From contig NZ_BMND01000007.1 of NCBI RefSeq assembly GCF_014646275.1, positions 124,001 to 188,000 of the forward strand: a DNA stretch of 64,000 nucleotides, in the 5' to 3' direction. Shown here piece after piece: positions 1 to 6,285 of this stretch (position 1 is the first letter of the stretch; the number at the start of each line of letters is the position of its first letter). Source of the stretch: Streptomyces kronopolitis. Its GTDB lineage: Bacteria; Actinomycetota; Actinomycetes; Streptomycetales; Streptomycetaceae. The notes below the pieces were generated by a model. It did not search any database and had not been told where the DNA came from. It was given only the letters and a program-made list of their open reading frames with translations. The position numbers were made by a program, and so were the translations under genes.

Positions 1-50
1 CGAGGAGCTAAAGCGTGGTGGTCCGTGGTGCGGCGAGCCCGCCATCGAGT

Positions 51-81
51 GGGCAGACTCTGGCGACATCGGGGTCTGCCC
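51..81. terminator. 8-bp inverted repeat, possible terminator of the upstream gene
   Basis: GGGCAGAC at 51-58 pairs perfectly with GTCTGCCC at 74-81 across a 15-nt loop. There is no T-tract, which is common in actinobacteria. It could end a gene lying left of the window or sit in the leader of the gene at 119. Bases 1-50 hold nothing recognisable. Confidence 0.3.
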
Positions 82-118
82 GCGCACTTCGCCTCCGCTG
101 ACCTCAGGGAAGCGCATC

Positions 119-901
119 ATGGCTTACATGTTGAACTACGACCTTGCCGTCCCCGAGGTGGATGACGCCGGTGTCCTGGCCGCGCTGGTGGCTGAGGGTG
201 ATGATCTCGACGTCCTGGTCACGGAGTTGCACGACTGGTCCTTACCGACACCGGCACCGGGCTGGACGGTCGCCCACCAGATAGCCCATCTCGCGTGGTC
301 GGACGCAAACGCACTCAGCGCCCTACGCGCTCCGGACGCGTTCAGCGCCGAGCTTGGGCGGGCGGAAGCCGAAGGCGGCGGGTATGCCGACAAGGCCGCC
401 GCTGCGGGAGCGGTCAAACCGCGGTCGCTACTTCTGGACGAGTGGCGGGCCGGTCGAGCGGAACTGGCGGCGGCGCTGCTCGATACGCCATGGGACCACG
501 CCTTCCCCTGGTATATGTCGAAGGTGACCCCGGCCCTGATGGTGCCCCTTCGTCTGATGGAAACCTGGGCACACGGACAGGATGTCTTCGATGCTGCGGG
601 CGTGGCGCACCGCCCGACGGATCGACTGCAGCACGTGGCCTCGCTGGGGGTGTTGGGACGGGCGCTGTCCTTCGCCGCCGTCGGACTGCCTGAGCCGGCG
701 GCCCCCTTCCGCGTCGAGCTGACAGCATCTGACGGGCAGACGTGGGTGTGGGGGCCCGAGGCTGCCGCGCAACGGGTACAGGGCAGCGCCATGGACTTCT
801 GCCTGTGTGTCACCCGGCGTCGCCCCTGGTCCGAGACCGACTTGACGGCGACCGGCGAGGACGCACAGAAGTGGCTGGAGGTGGCCCGCGTCTTCCTCTG
901 A
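119..901 (+). CDS. TIGR03084-like DinB/maleylpyruvate-isomerase-type metal-binding protein
   Basis: 260 aa. The N-terminal half looks like the DinB/mycothiol-dependent maleylpyruvate isomerase four-helix fold. AHQIAHLAW places H53 and H57, and METWAHGQDV places E148, H152 and D155; this is the His...Glu-xxx-His ligand pattern that binds a divalent metal in the family. The C-terminal part, from about residue 195, matches the small domain of TIGR03084-type proteins (FRVELTASDGQTWVWG). Cytosolic, with no signal peptide. In this superfamily thiol (mycothiol) or wybutosine-related chemistry is known, but the substrate here is unknown. The ATG at 119 has a weak AGGGA upstream; an internal ATG four codons later is the alternative. 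Stands alone. Confidence 0.8.
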   Translation: MAYMLNYDLAVPEVDDAGVLAALVAEGDDLDVLVTELHDWSLPTPAPGWTVAHQIAHLAWSDANALSALRAPDAFSAELGRAEAEGGGYADKAAAAGAVKPRSLLLDEWRAGRAELAAALLDTPWDHAFPWYMSKVTPALMVPLRLMETWAHGQDVFDAAGVAHRPTDRLQHVASLGVLGRALSFAAVGLPEPAAPFRVELTASDGQTWVWGPEAAAQRVQGSAMDFCLCVTRRRPWSETDLTATGEDAQKWLEVARVFL

Positions 902-1128
902 AAGCTTGTCGGGGTGGCTGGTCATGCTCTCCGCCTGAGCCCTGAGGCGAGACTTCTCGGTCTCCTGGGACCAGCCGATCTTGCCGATGAAGACCCTGCT
1001 GTTGGCGGCGGCCGATGCCCAGACGGGCCGGTGGCGGGGGTGGTGGGTGGCCTGCGGGCAGAGTCACATATCCCGGCGAGTGGGCAATGCGCTTACCGTG
1101 GCGCCCAGTTGAGGTGGAGGGGGCTCGC

Positions 1129-1491
1129 ATGCAGCACGGGGACGTGGACTACATGGCCGCGCTGGAAGCCATGGTGGGGGTTCTGAAGAGCTGGGCCCGA
1201 GAGGGCAGGACCGACACCTACAAGTCGCTGAGCACGGCCGTGGCACCTGAGCACCGGGTGCATTACCACGGCCGGATGATGTCGCTCCTGTTGGCGGACG
1301 TATGCCGCCAGGACAGCACCGGTCCCGAGCCGATGCTGTCGGCACTGGTGGTCAATGGATCCAGCCAGAAGCCGTCCGACCAATTCTTCGAGCTGGCCGT
1401 TAGTGAGTTCCGCCGTCGGGACCCGGACTGGAGCTGGGAGCGGGAGCGGGACGCAGTGTTTGCCCGATACCGCGACGTGAATTCGCCGTGA
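1129..1491 (+). CDS. small cytosolic hypothetical protein (120 aa)
   Basis: 120 aa, not assigned to a named family. The ATG at 1129 is preceded by a purine-rich GAGGTGGAGGGGG stretch, so this start is preferred over longer in-frame options beginning at 1015, whose extra residues are Gly/Arg-rich and look non-coding. The protein is charged and probably helical, with several Trp residues and no signal peptide or membrane segment. The C-terminus is acidic/basic (DPDWSWERERD). Similar small proteins are common in streptomycetes next to accessory genes, but nothing here tells what it does. Confidence 0.6.
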   Translation: MQHGDVDYMAALEAMVGVLKSWAREGRTDTYKSLSTAVAPEHRVHYHGRMMSLLLADVCRQDSTGPEPMLSALVVNGSSQKPSDQFFELAVSEFRRRDPDWSWERERDAVFARYRDVNSP

Positions 1492-1591
1492 GTGGTGCCG
1501 TGCCCGGGCCCTCGTAGGCAGACCGGCTCTCTTTCCCTCCATCTGCTACGAAGCGTAACTGTGCATCGGTGTGCGACACCGCGGGTACCGG

Positions 1592-1620
1592 GGGACCAAC
1601 CCCGCGGGTGCGGGGAACCG
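1592..1620 (-). CRISPR. isolated CRISPR-like repeat (type I-E class, degenerate)
   Basis: A 29-nt element with left arm GGGACCAACCCC, centre GCGGGTGC and right arm GGGGAACCG. Length, the CCCC...GGGG stem and the GGGACCA end match the repeats at 3710 and 5385. The right arm, GGGGAACCG, differs from theirs. Read on the minus strand it has the GTTCCCCGC...GCGGGG layout of type I-E repeats. It stands alone, with no second copy 61 nt away on either side. It could be an orphan repeat or a chance palindrome. Confidence 0.4.
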
Positions 1621-1639
1621 GCGGGAGGCGTGCCGATCC

Positions 1640-1806
1640 CGAACCGTGGCGGTCATCGCGTTGCTGTAGCTGTCGGCTACGGAGCCGACGGAGGTGGTGG
1701 CGCCGGCCTCGATGAGCCGTTCGTCGTAGCGGCTGGACACGGAGGCCCGGACTCTGCGGACGGCTCGCTCGCTCAGCTCGTCGGGGTACTTCCGTGGTGC
1801 GGGCAT
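1640..1806 (-). mobile_element. IS3-family transposase remnant with internal deletion
   Basis: Reading leftward from the ATG at 1806, the first about 20 residues (MPAPRKYPDELSERAVRRVR) look like the start of an IS3-type OrfA. The frame then passes directly into RYDERLIEAGATTSVGSVADS, which resembles the DDE integrase core of OrfB before the catalytic Glu. OrfA and OrfB pieces are therefore joined, and the middle of the element (the rest of OrfA and most of OrfB) is missing. After about position 1640 the similarity stops. A GGGAGGA ribosome binding site lies upstream at about 1820. The left terminal inverted repeat may survive near 1850-1885, but this was not verified. Confidence 0.6.
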
Positions 1807-2155
1807 CGGACCTGTGTCCTCCCATCTGCCGAGGCGACATGCCGGGCTGCGGGGCCGCTACAAAATCCGGTTCAGCTCAGTTCGATGTCGTTCTGAGGAA
1901 CGTCCCCGAGTCTTCCTCTGCGAGCGGCCCCTCTTCCTTTCCTCCTCTCCTCGCCGTAGTGGTCCTCGGTACGTGGGCTGATCGAGGCAGTCATACCTGA
2001 ACGCCAGGGCCGGCGATGCTGATGCGGTCGGAGACAAGCGCGCTGCGGTGGGTCGCTGCACCGCATTAGTGGTCCGTTAGCAGAACGCCAACCCGGTCTA
2101 CGAAGGTGATGGTTGTCCGGGAGCGAACCAGAGAACAGAGCAACAGGAATCCACG

Positions 2156-2758
2156 ATGAACACCGCCACCCTCACCACCTGCCTCCGCGGGCGCGCCGGC
2201 CGCCGCATCGCCACCACCATTGTCGCCGCGGCGACGCTGGGGATGGGGCTCACGGCCTGCGGGCAGGGCTCCGGGGCGGCGAGCGCCGTCGGCTCCGCGA
2301 GCACTTCGACCGCGTCCGACTCGCAGCACGCCTCGGCCGCGGCCCCGGCCCAGCACACGAGCGGCTCCTCCTTGTCCCACTCCGCCTCGCAGGGTCAGAG
2401 CGCCAAGTCCACCAGGGCGTCGGCCACCGCCGGGGGCGGCGTCGCCCACGCGGGCAGTCACCGCACGCTCGTCGGCAAGCTGGAGTACCTTGCGCCCGGC
2501 AAGCTGATCGTCAAGCCCCAGGGCGGCGGCATGGACCAGGCGTTCTTCGTCGCCAACGCCACGAAGATCCTCGGCGCGGCCGCGATCTGTTCGGACGACT
2601 CGGGCAGCGTGTCCATCGGCCAGGACGGCTACGGCACCTCGAAGTGCACCGTGGACCAGCTGGAGAAGGCTGCCAAGACCAGCAGCGTGACCGTCCGCGT
2701 CACCATGAGCACCAAGTCCGGCGCAGCCGAGACGGTCGAGGAGAAGTACCACCCGTAA
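2156..2758 (+). CDS. secreted lipoprotein, Ser/Ala-rich, unknown function
   Basis: 200 aa. The N-terminus has a basic region and a hydrophobic stretch ending in a lipobox, LTAC, near residues 32-35, so it is probably an anchored lipoprotein. A long Ser/Ala/His-rich linker follows (about 40-100), as in surface proteins. The C-terminal about 100 residues form a compact domain with two Cys (AAICSDDSG and GTSKCTVDQ) that could make a disulfide. The pattern GKLEYLAPGKLIVKP suggests a small beta domain. AGGAA sits 7 nt before the ATG. The hairpin at 2835-2858 may terminate it. Confidence 0.75.
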   Translation: MNTATLTTCLRGRAGRRIATTIVAAATLGMGLTACGQGSGAASAVGSASTSTASDSQHASAAAPAQHTSGSSLSHSASQGQSAKSTRASATAGGGVAHAGSHRTLVGKLEYLAPGKLIVKPQGGGMDQAFFVANATKILGAAAICSDDSGSVSIGQDGYGTSKCTVDQLEKAAKTSSVTVRVTMSTKSGAAETVEEKYHP

Positions 2759-2834
2759 GCCCTCGCACCCCGCGCCATACGCGCCCCATGGACCGCTCAC
2801 CGCTCTACCGGTGCGGGGACGTGCCGACCAGCTT

Positions 2835-2858
2835 GTCCGAGGGCCCCGGTCCTCGGAC
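2835..2858. terminator. 8-bp hairpin between two secreted-protein genes
   Basis: GTCCGAGG at 2835-2842 pairs with CCTCGGAC at 2851-2858 over an 8-nt loop, 77 nt after the lipoprotein stop and 120 nt before the next gene. It could be a terminator or a leader structure. Confidence 0.4.
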
Positions 2859-2979
2859 AGCACTGGCCGGAAAAGCTCACCACCCGGTGAACGACGCACA
2901 GCTCAGGCGGTTTTCGGCCGCAGCGTCTCTCCAGGAGAGCTGTGCGGAGAACGACCCGAAGCAACCAATGGAGGAATGA

Positions 2980-3246
2980 ATGAAGTCCTGGCGCACTCGT
3001 ATCGCTCTCGGTCTCGCCGTGGGTGCCGCAGCCGTCACCATGCCGTTGACAGCCACGACCGCTTTCGCCGACACCCAGCCCAATGACGGCTGGGTGCAGG
3101 TCGGTGGCGAGTCGTTCGACTCCTTCCAACAGTGCGTCGACCAGGTGAAGAGTGACCTGCCGCTCAACCCCAAGTACCACGAGGCCACCTGCCAAAGCGC
3201 CCCCCAGCCCGGACTCCCCAACTTCTACATCGAGTGGATGCGCTGA
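2980..3246 (+). CDS. small secreted protein (88 aa, about 58 aa mature)
   Basis: A clear Sec signal peptide: basic start (MKSWRTR), hydrophobic core to about residue 26, and an AFA cleavage motif before DTQPND. The mature part has two Cys (SFQQCVDQ and HEATCQSA) spaced to form one disulfide, plus aromatic residues. No family was recognised. Small disulfide-bonded secreted proteins of this kind are frequent in streptomycetes. GGAGG is 6 nt before the ATG. It follows the lipoprotein gene in the same direction but at 221 nt distance with a hairpin between, so it is probably a separate transcript. The hairpin at 3321-3382 lies downstream. Confidence 0.75.
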   Translation: MKSWRTRIALGLAVGAAAVTMPLTATTAFADTQPNDGWVQVGGESFDSFQQCVDQVKSDLPLNPKYHEATCQSAPQPGLPNFYIEWMR

Positions 3247-3320
3247 GCTTGTTCTAGACAGCCTGACCTCGAACGATTCCTCGAACCTGATCGCTCGTAC
3301 GAGGATTCCGGGGACGTGAA

Positions 3321-3382
3321 CACGGCCTTCGTCCGGTCCTGTGCTCCGACCGAAGAAGCACATGGCCGGCACGAAGGCCGTG
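3321..3382. repeat. 62-nt extended imperfect hairpin
   Basis: CACGGCCTTCGT at 3321-3332 is perfectly complementary to ACGAAGGCCGTG at 3371-3382. Inside, CCGG pairs with CCGG, and GTGCT (3341-3345) pairs with AGCAC (3357-3361), giving a stepped stem with bulges. It lies 75 nt after the small secreted protein and could be its terminator, a structured small RNA, or the folded end of a mobile element. Confidence 0.5.
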
Positions 3383-3651
3383 GGGGAACGAGTCCGCTGC
3401 ACGCCGGCGTCCGGCGGGAAGCGTTCCCGCGGTGGCGTCACCCGTCCGGAACGGCTTCTTCGACTGCCCGTCCGTGCGCGGGGGCACGCCGTTGAACCGG
3501 ACCGGCGCGTTGCTGTGCGCGGATGGACCGGTGACCACAGCGGTGGACCTCACGCTGAACTTGACGCCGCCGGTGCCCTTGGTGGTCTTGGTCTTCCGTG
3601 CCCGTCGGTGGCCGGTGGGGAGGTTCTCCGGGGGCTTGGGTAAGTCGGCGG

Positions 3652-3696
3652 CCGTACGGGGGCTGACGGGGCGTCCGGTGGTTGAGGGTGGGCGGG
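3652..3696. repeat. dispersed about 45-bp repeat, copy A
   Basis: 45 bases here match 6213-6256 with two substitutions and one single-base gap; the shared core includes GGGGGCTGACGGG and CGTCCGGTGGTTGAGGGTGG. In both copies a CRISPR-like palindrome follows on the right, and then the stop codon of a minus-strand gene. Confidence 0.7.
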
Positions 3697-3709
3697 TGGC
3701 GCTGGTGGC

Positions 3710-3738
3710 GGGACCAGCCCCGCATGCGCGGGGACCAC
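3710..3738 (-). CRISPR. isolated CRISPR-like repeat (29 nt)
   Basis: 29 nt with left arm GGGACCAGCCCC, centre GCATGC and right arm GCGGGGACCAC. It differs from the repeat at 5385-5413 by one base near the right end. Read on the minus strand it has the typical type I-E form (GTGGTCCCCGCGC...GGGG). Its last base overlaps the stop codon of the EamA gene. No partner repeat sits 61 nt away. The strong palindrome could also serve as that gene's terminator. Confidence 0.55.
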
Positions 3739-4799
3739 TAGGGCCTCTCGTTTGGATCATGTCGAGGACTTGAGGCATGAAGATCTTCGACGTTGCCGGA
3801 TGACCGGTCAGGGGAATGCATTGTCGCCTTATCGGTCGTGCTCGGGATGCCGGCCCCGTTCCGTGCGGATCCCTTCTCGGGGAGAGAGCCGCTCGTTGCT
3901 CGGACGCGTGAAATCCTGCGTTTTCCGGGGCGCAGGCAGGTGGCGGCGATGGAGGCGCAGGCGACTGTGGCGATCCCGAGCCACCGTGACCGGTCGAGGT
4001 GCTGGCCAAGGACGAGCAGGCCGAAAAGGGCGCCTGCGGCAGGCTCCAGGCTCGTCAGGACGCCGAAGACGCGCGGCGGAATCCGGCGCAAGGCTTCCAG
4101 GTTGAGCGAGTATGGCAGCACGCTGGATACGACTGCCACGACGGCCGCCACCCACAGGACGTGTGGGTCAAGCAGGCCGGAGCCGGCGTGCACGATGCCA
4201 TAGGGGGCACTGAGCAGCGCCGCCCAGGCGATGGCCACGGCCAAGCCCTGGCCGCCGCTGAGGCGGGTGGCCATGCGGGCGGAAACCAGAATGTATCCGG
4301 CCCAGCAGCAGGCTGCCGCTACGGCCAGGACAAGGCCGACCACGGGCAGAGAGGTACTGTCTCCGCCGCCGAGCAGGAGTACGCCTCCTGCTGCCAGGCA
4401 TGCGGGGAGCAGGTCGAGAGCACGGCGGGAGCCTGCGAGGGCGATGGCGAAGGGGCCGAGGAATTCGATCGTGGCGACGATCCCGAGCGGGATGTGGTTG
4501 ACGGCTTCGAAGAAGGCGATGTGGTGTCCGGCCAGCAGCGTTCCGGCGGCGAGTACGGTCTTCCAGGCTCCCTTGGCCGACTTGAGTGCTTGGCACCTCG
4601 GGCGCCACAGCACGCAGAGGATCAGGCCGGCGATGAGGAGGCGCAGGAACACCACGCCGGCGGCTCCTGCCTGGGGGTAGGCGCTGGGGGCGAGCGCTGC
4701 TCCGAACTGGATCCCGCTCACTCCGGCCAGTACGAGACAGGGCGCGGGCACCTTGCCCGCGACGGCGGAGAATCCTCGGGCCGCAGTTCTTTGTTGCAT
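3738..4799 (-). CDS. EamA/DMT-family transporter (RhtA-like exporter)
   Basis: About 353 aa with some ten hydrophobic helices in two EamA repeats. AGHHIAFFEAVNHIPLGIVATIEFLGPF and SVLPYSLNLEALRRIPPRVFGVLTSLEPAAGALFGL are the characteristic ends of each half in RhtA-like threonine/homoserine and amino-acid exporters. Start ATG at 4799 has GGAG just upstream; ATG 4829 and longer forms would run into the divergent regulator. The last about 55 residues (after LRPGKRRISR) are polar, Ser/Asp-rich and not typical of the family, so they may be an acquired tail. It is divergent from the ArsR gene at 4978 and probably regulated by it through the repeats at 4893-4942. Substrate unknown; amino acid or drug-like compound inferred. 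Confidence 0.85.
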   Translation of the reverse strand: MQQRTAARGFSAVAGKVPAPCLVLAGVSGIQFGAALAPSAYPQAGAAGVVFLRLLIAGLILCVLWRPRCQALKSAKGAWKTVLAAGTLLAGHHIAFFEAVNHIPLGIVATIEFLGPFAIALAGSRRALDLLPACLAAGGVLLLGGGDSTSLPVVGLVLAVAAACCWAGYILVSARMATRLSGGQGLAVAIAWAALLSAPYGIVHAGSGLLDPHVLWVAAVVAVVSSVLPYSLNLEALRRIPPRVFGVLTSLEPAAGALFGLLVLGQHLDRSRWLGIATVACASIAATCLRPGKRRISRVRATSGSLPEKGSARNGAGIPSTTDKATMHSPDRSSGNVEDLHASSPRHDPNERP

Positions 4800-4892
4800 T
4801 TCTCCGTCCGCGGTTCGGGGCCCGGGCATGGGGCTGCCCGGGCCATGGCGTTTATGGGCGGCCGACGACATCAACTGCCAGCCCATCGGGGG

Positions 4893-4942
4893 ATGTTCAA
4901 CCGGTATCGAACATGAGCAATGTAAGATGAGGATCGAACATT
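4893..4942. promoter_or_regulatory. probable ArsR operator region between eamA-type and arsR-type genes
   Basis: ATGTTC (4893-4898) and GAACAT (4909-4914) form a perfect inverted repeat with a 10-nt centre. The 9-mer ATCGAACAT occurs at 4906-4914 and again at 4933-4941, three helical turns apart (27 nt). A second loose inverted pair, AATGT/ACATT, spans 4919-4942. The region is much more AT-rich than its surroundings and lies between divergent starts, as expected for dimeric ArsR binding and overlapping promoters. Confidence 0.65.
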
Positions 4943-4977
4943 CAGCAAGCAAGTGCGGGCCGCGGAGGGGCTGAGAG

Positions 4978-5313
4978 ATGCCGGAGCAGGCTGGAGCCAC
5001 AGGACACCGACCGGCTCCCGTGCACACCCACCCCGACGACGTCCCCTTGCTCACCGCCCTGGCCGCGCTCGCGGACCCGGTGCGCATGCATCTGATCTGC
5101 ACTCTTGCGAAACACCCCGACTGGACGCTCAGCTGCAGCAACTTCGACGTATCCGTCGGCAGAGCCGCCAAGAGCCACCACTTCTCCGTCCTGCGCGACG
5201 CCGGCCTCGTCGAACAGCGCGACCAGGGCACCAAACGGCTCAACCGCCTGCGCCGCGAAGAGTTCGACGCCCGCTTCCCCGGCCTCCTCGCCCTGGCCCT
5301 CCGCGCCGCCTAA
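4978..5313 (+). CDS. ArsR-family winged-helix transcriptional regulator
   Basis: 111 aa. LLTALAALADPVRMHLICTLA is the classic ArsR N-terminal helix. SVGRAAKSHHFSVLRDAGLVEQRDQGTKRLNRLRREEFDARFPGLL gives the recognition helix and beta-wing. There is no CxC metal-binding motif in the alpha-3 region (only C40 and C53 in CTLAKHPDWTLSCSNFD), so it is not an obvious metal sensor. The two Cys could be redox-active, which is inference. GCGGAGGGG lies about 7 nt before the ATG. It is transcribed away from the EamA transporter and likely represses it and itself. A two-repeat CRISPR-like element begins 11 nt after its stop. Confidence 0.85.
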   Translation: MPEQAGATGHRPAPVHTHPDDVPLLTALAALADPVRMHLICTLAKHPDWTLSCSNFDVSVGRAAKSHHFSVLRDAGLVEQRDQGTKRLNRLRREEFDARFPGLLALALRAA

Positions 5314-5324
5314 GTTGCGTGTCG

Positions 5325-5413
5325 GGGGCCATCCCCGCATGCGGGGGACAACTCAGCCACGAGCTGCCGCAGGGGCGGATAGACGGGACCAGCCCCGCAT
5401 GCGCGGGGATCAC
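5325..5413 (-). CRISPR. minimal degenerate CRISPR array: two repeats, one 32-nt spacer (type I-E geometry)
   Basis: Repeat 1 (5325-5352, 28 nt) has GGGGCCATCCCC, GCATGC and GGGGGACAAC, one base shorter than the consensus. Repeat 2 (5385-5413, 29 nt) has GGGACCAGCCCC, GCATGC and GCGGGGATCAC, one base different from the element at 3710. The 32 nt between them (5353-5384) is exactly the type I-E spacer length. In canonical orientation the array reads on the minus strand, so a leader would lie right of 5413; bases 5440-5490 are indeed AT-rich (TTTTACTTAAATTC). No cas genes are in the window. Probably a relic. Confidence 0.6.
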
Positions 5414-6045
5414 AGGCCGTGGGCTGCGGTTTCAGGAAGGCGGTGAGTTGCTTTTACTTAAATTCAGCGATTCGGACGTAATGCCCTTCGATTAGGTTGC
5501 AGGTTCAGCAGGGCAGTAGTGGCCCATGGAGCCTTTGTGGCCTGGGGCACCGTTCCGGCGTTGTACTGCTGGTGCATGTGATGTCGGTGGCCCCAGGCTA
5601 TTACTGGACTCTTTGTATCCGTCACGGTGGATCCTGCCGGTTTGAGCCAGCGCCATGGTGGAAGCCCAAGGGAAGGCCAGGCTGGTGCTGTTCGCGCGTC
5701 GCAGCTGGGCCAAGGCTCCCCGTCCCCGGTGACTACAGAACGTGAGCTGCTCCGGAGGAGACCGTTCGAACTGCGTGGTCATCCAATTGCACGCATGGCT
5801 CGGCAGGCCATGGGCTGTAGGCACGTCTCGCCAGGAGCGGCGTCTGCCGGGGGAAGTGGTGTGGCGATTACCTAACCGCACTGGATCCAGCAGGATCGAG
5901 TAGGGCGCAGCAGGATGGAATGGGATGGGAATGTCGGCTTCTTCGGCGAAGCCGCAGGTGAGACGTGTCACCGGGGATAGGTCGAGTTCCACCTGCCCCA
6001 TTGCAGCACTCAGGGGAAGGCCTCTTTCTGCCTGGGGAAGCGTCA

Positions 6046-6083
6046 GAACGGGGGTCACCACACCAGTGTGGTGACCCCCGTTC
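6046..6083. repeat. perfect 18-bp inverted repeat with 2-nt centre
   Basis: GAACGGGGGTCACCACAC at 6046-6063 is exactly complementary to GTGTGGTGACCCCCGTTC at 6066-6083, with only CA between. As DNA it would extrude a cruciform; as RNA it would be a very strong hairpin. No gene ends nearby, so a plain terminator role is not obvious. Possibilities are a bidirectional terminator of lost genes, two abutting IS ends, or a dimeric regulator site. Confidence 0.7.
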
Positions 6084-6212
6084 AGTCGTTCAGACCAAGA
6101 TCAAGTGGCTCTACGGTGGCCCGGACGGCGTCGCGGTGGCGCGCAGGCGGTTGCGCAGCCTTCTTGGGCCGCTTCGGCCAACCGTCAGGCTGTTGGCGCT
6201 ATCGTCCGGCGA

Positions 6213-6256
6213 CCGTGCGGGGGCTGACGGGACGTCCGGTGGTTGAGGGTGGCGGG
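6213..6256. repeat. dispersed about 45-bp repeat, copy B
   Basis: Second copy of the motif at 3652-3696. As in copy A, a CCCCGCATGCGGGG-type palindrome follows immediately and then the stop codon of a minus-strand gene, here the response regulator. The 13 nt that separate motif and repeat in copy A are reduced to 3 here. Confidence 0.7.
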
Positions 6257-6259
6257 CTT

Positions 6260-6285
6260 GGGCAGCACCCGCATGCGGGGCTTGC
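6260..6285 (-). repeat. degenerate CRISPR-like palindrome downstream of response regulator
   Basis: GGGCAGCACCCGCATGCGGGG keeps the CCCGCATGCGGGG core of the other repeats but has lost bases in both arms. It ends one base before the response-regulator stop codon, so it may act as that operon's terminator. Assignment to the CRISPR-like family rests on the core and on the shared upstream motif. Confidence 0.35.

Larger units (their letters stand above)
1492..2155. other. gene-poor gap with IS remnant and CRISPR-like repeat
   Basis: 664 bases without a convincing intact gene. It holds a CRISPR-like repeat (1592-1620), an IS3-type transposase remnant (about 1640-1806) with its own ribosome binding site, and a stretch from about 1850 to 2100 in which no conserved reading frame was recognised. 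A weak minus-strand frame from an ATG at 1994 gives a basic about 40-aa peptide, which is not supported. Confidence 0.5.
3247..3737. other. gene-poor gap with long hairpin, duplicated motif and CRISPR-like repeat
   Basis: 490 bases. It contains a 62-nt imperfect hairpin (3321-3382), a 45-nt motif shared with 6213-6256 (3652-3696) and a CRISPR-like repeat (3710-3738). Longer open frames here on both strands are Arg/Pro-rich with no family resemblance and are taken as GC artefacts. Confidence 0.5.
5414..6285. other. gene-poor gap with AT-rich patch, perfect palindrome and duplicated motif
   Basis: 872 bases. It holds the AT-rich stretch next to the CRISPR relic, an 18-bp perfect inverted repeat (6046-6083), copy B of the dispersed repeat (6213-6256) and a degenerate CRISPR-like palindrome (6260-6285). 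A minus-strand frame from 6061 to 5492 stays open for about 189 codons, but it starts inside the palindrome, has no ribosome binding site and resembles no family. No gene is called. The lower GC than the neighbours suggests foreign or decayed DNA. Confidence 0.5.

Noticed and set aside
1858..2066. Basic 60-68-codon minus-strand frames near 1860-2066
   Set aside because: Two overlapping frames, neither with a good ribosome binding site or family match.
5492..6061. 189-codon minus-strand frame in the gap after the CRISPR relic
   Set aside because: Starts inside the perfect palindrome, has no ribosome binding site and no recognisable domain.
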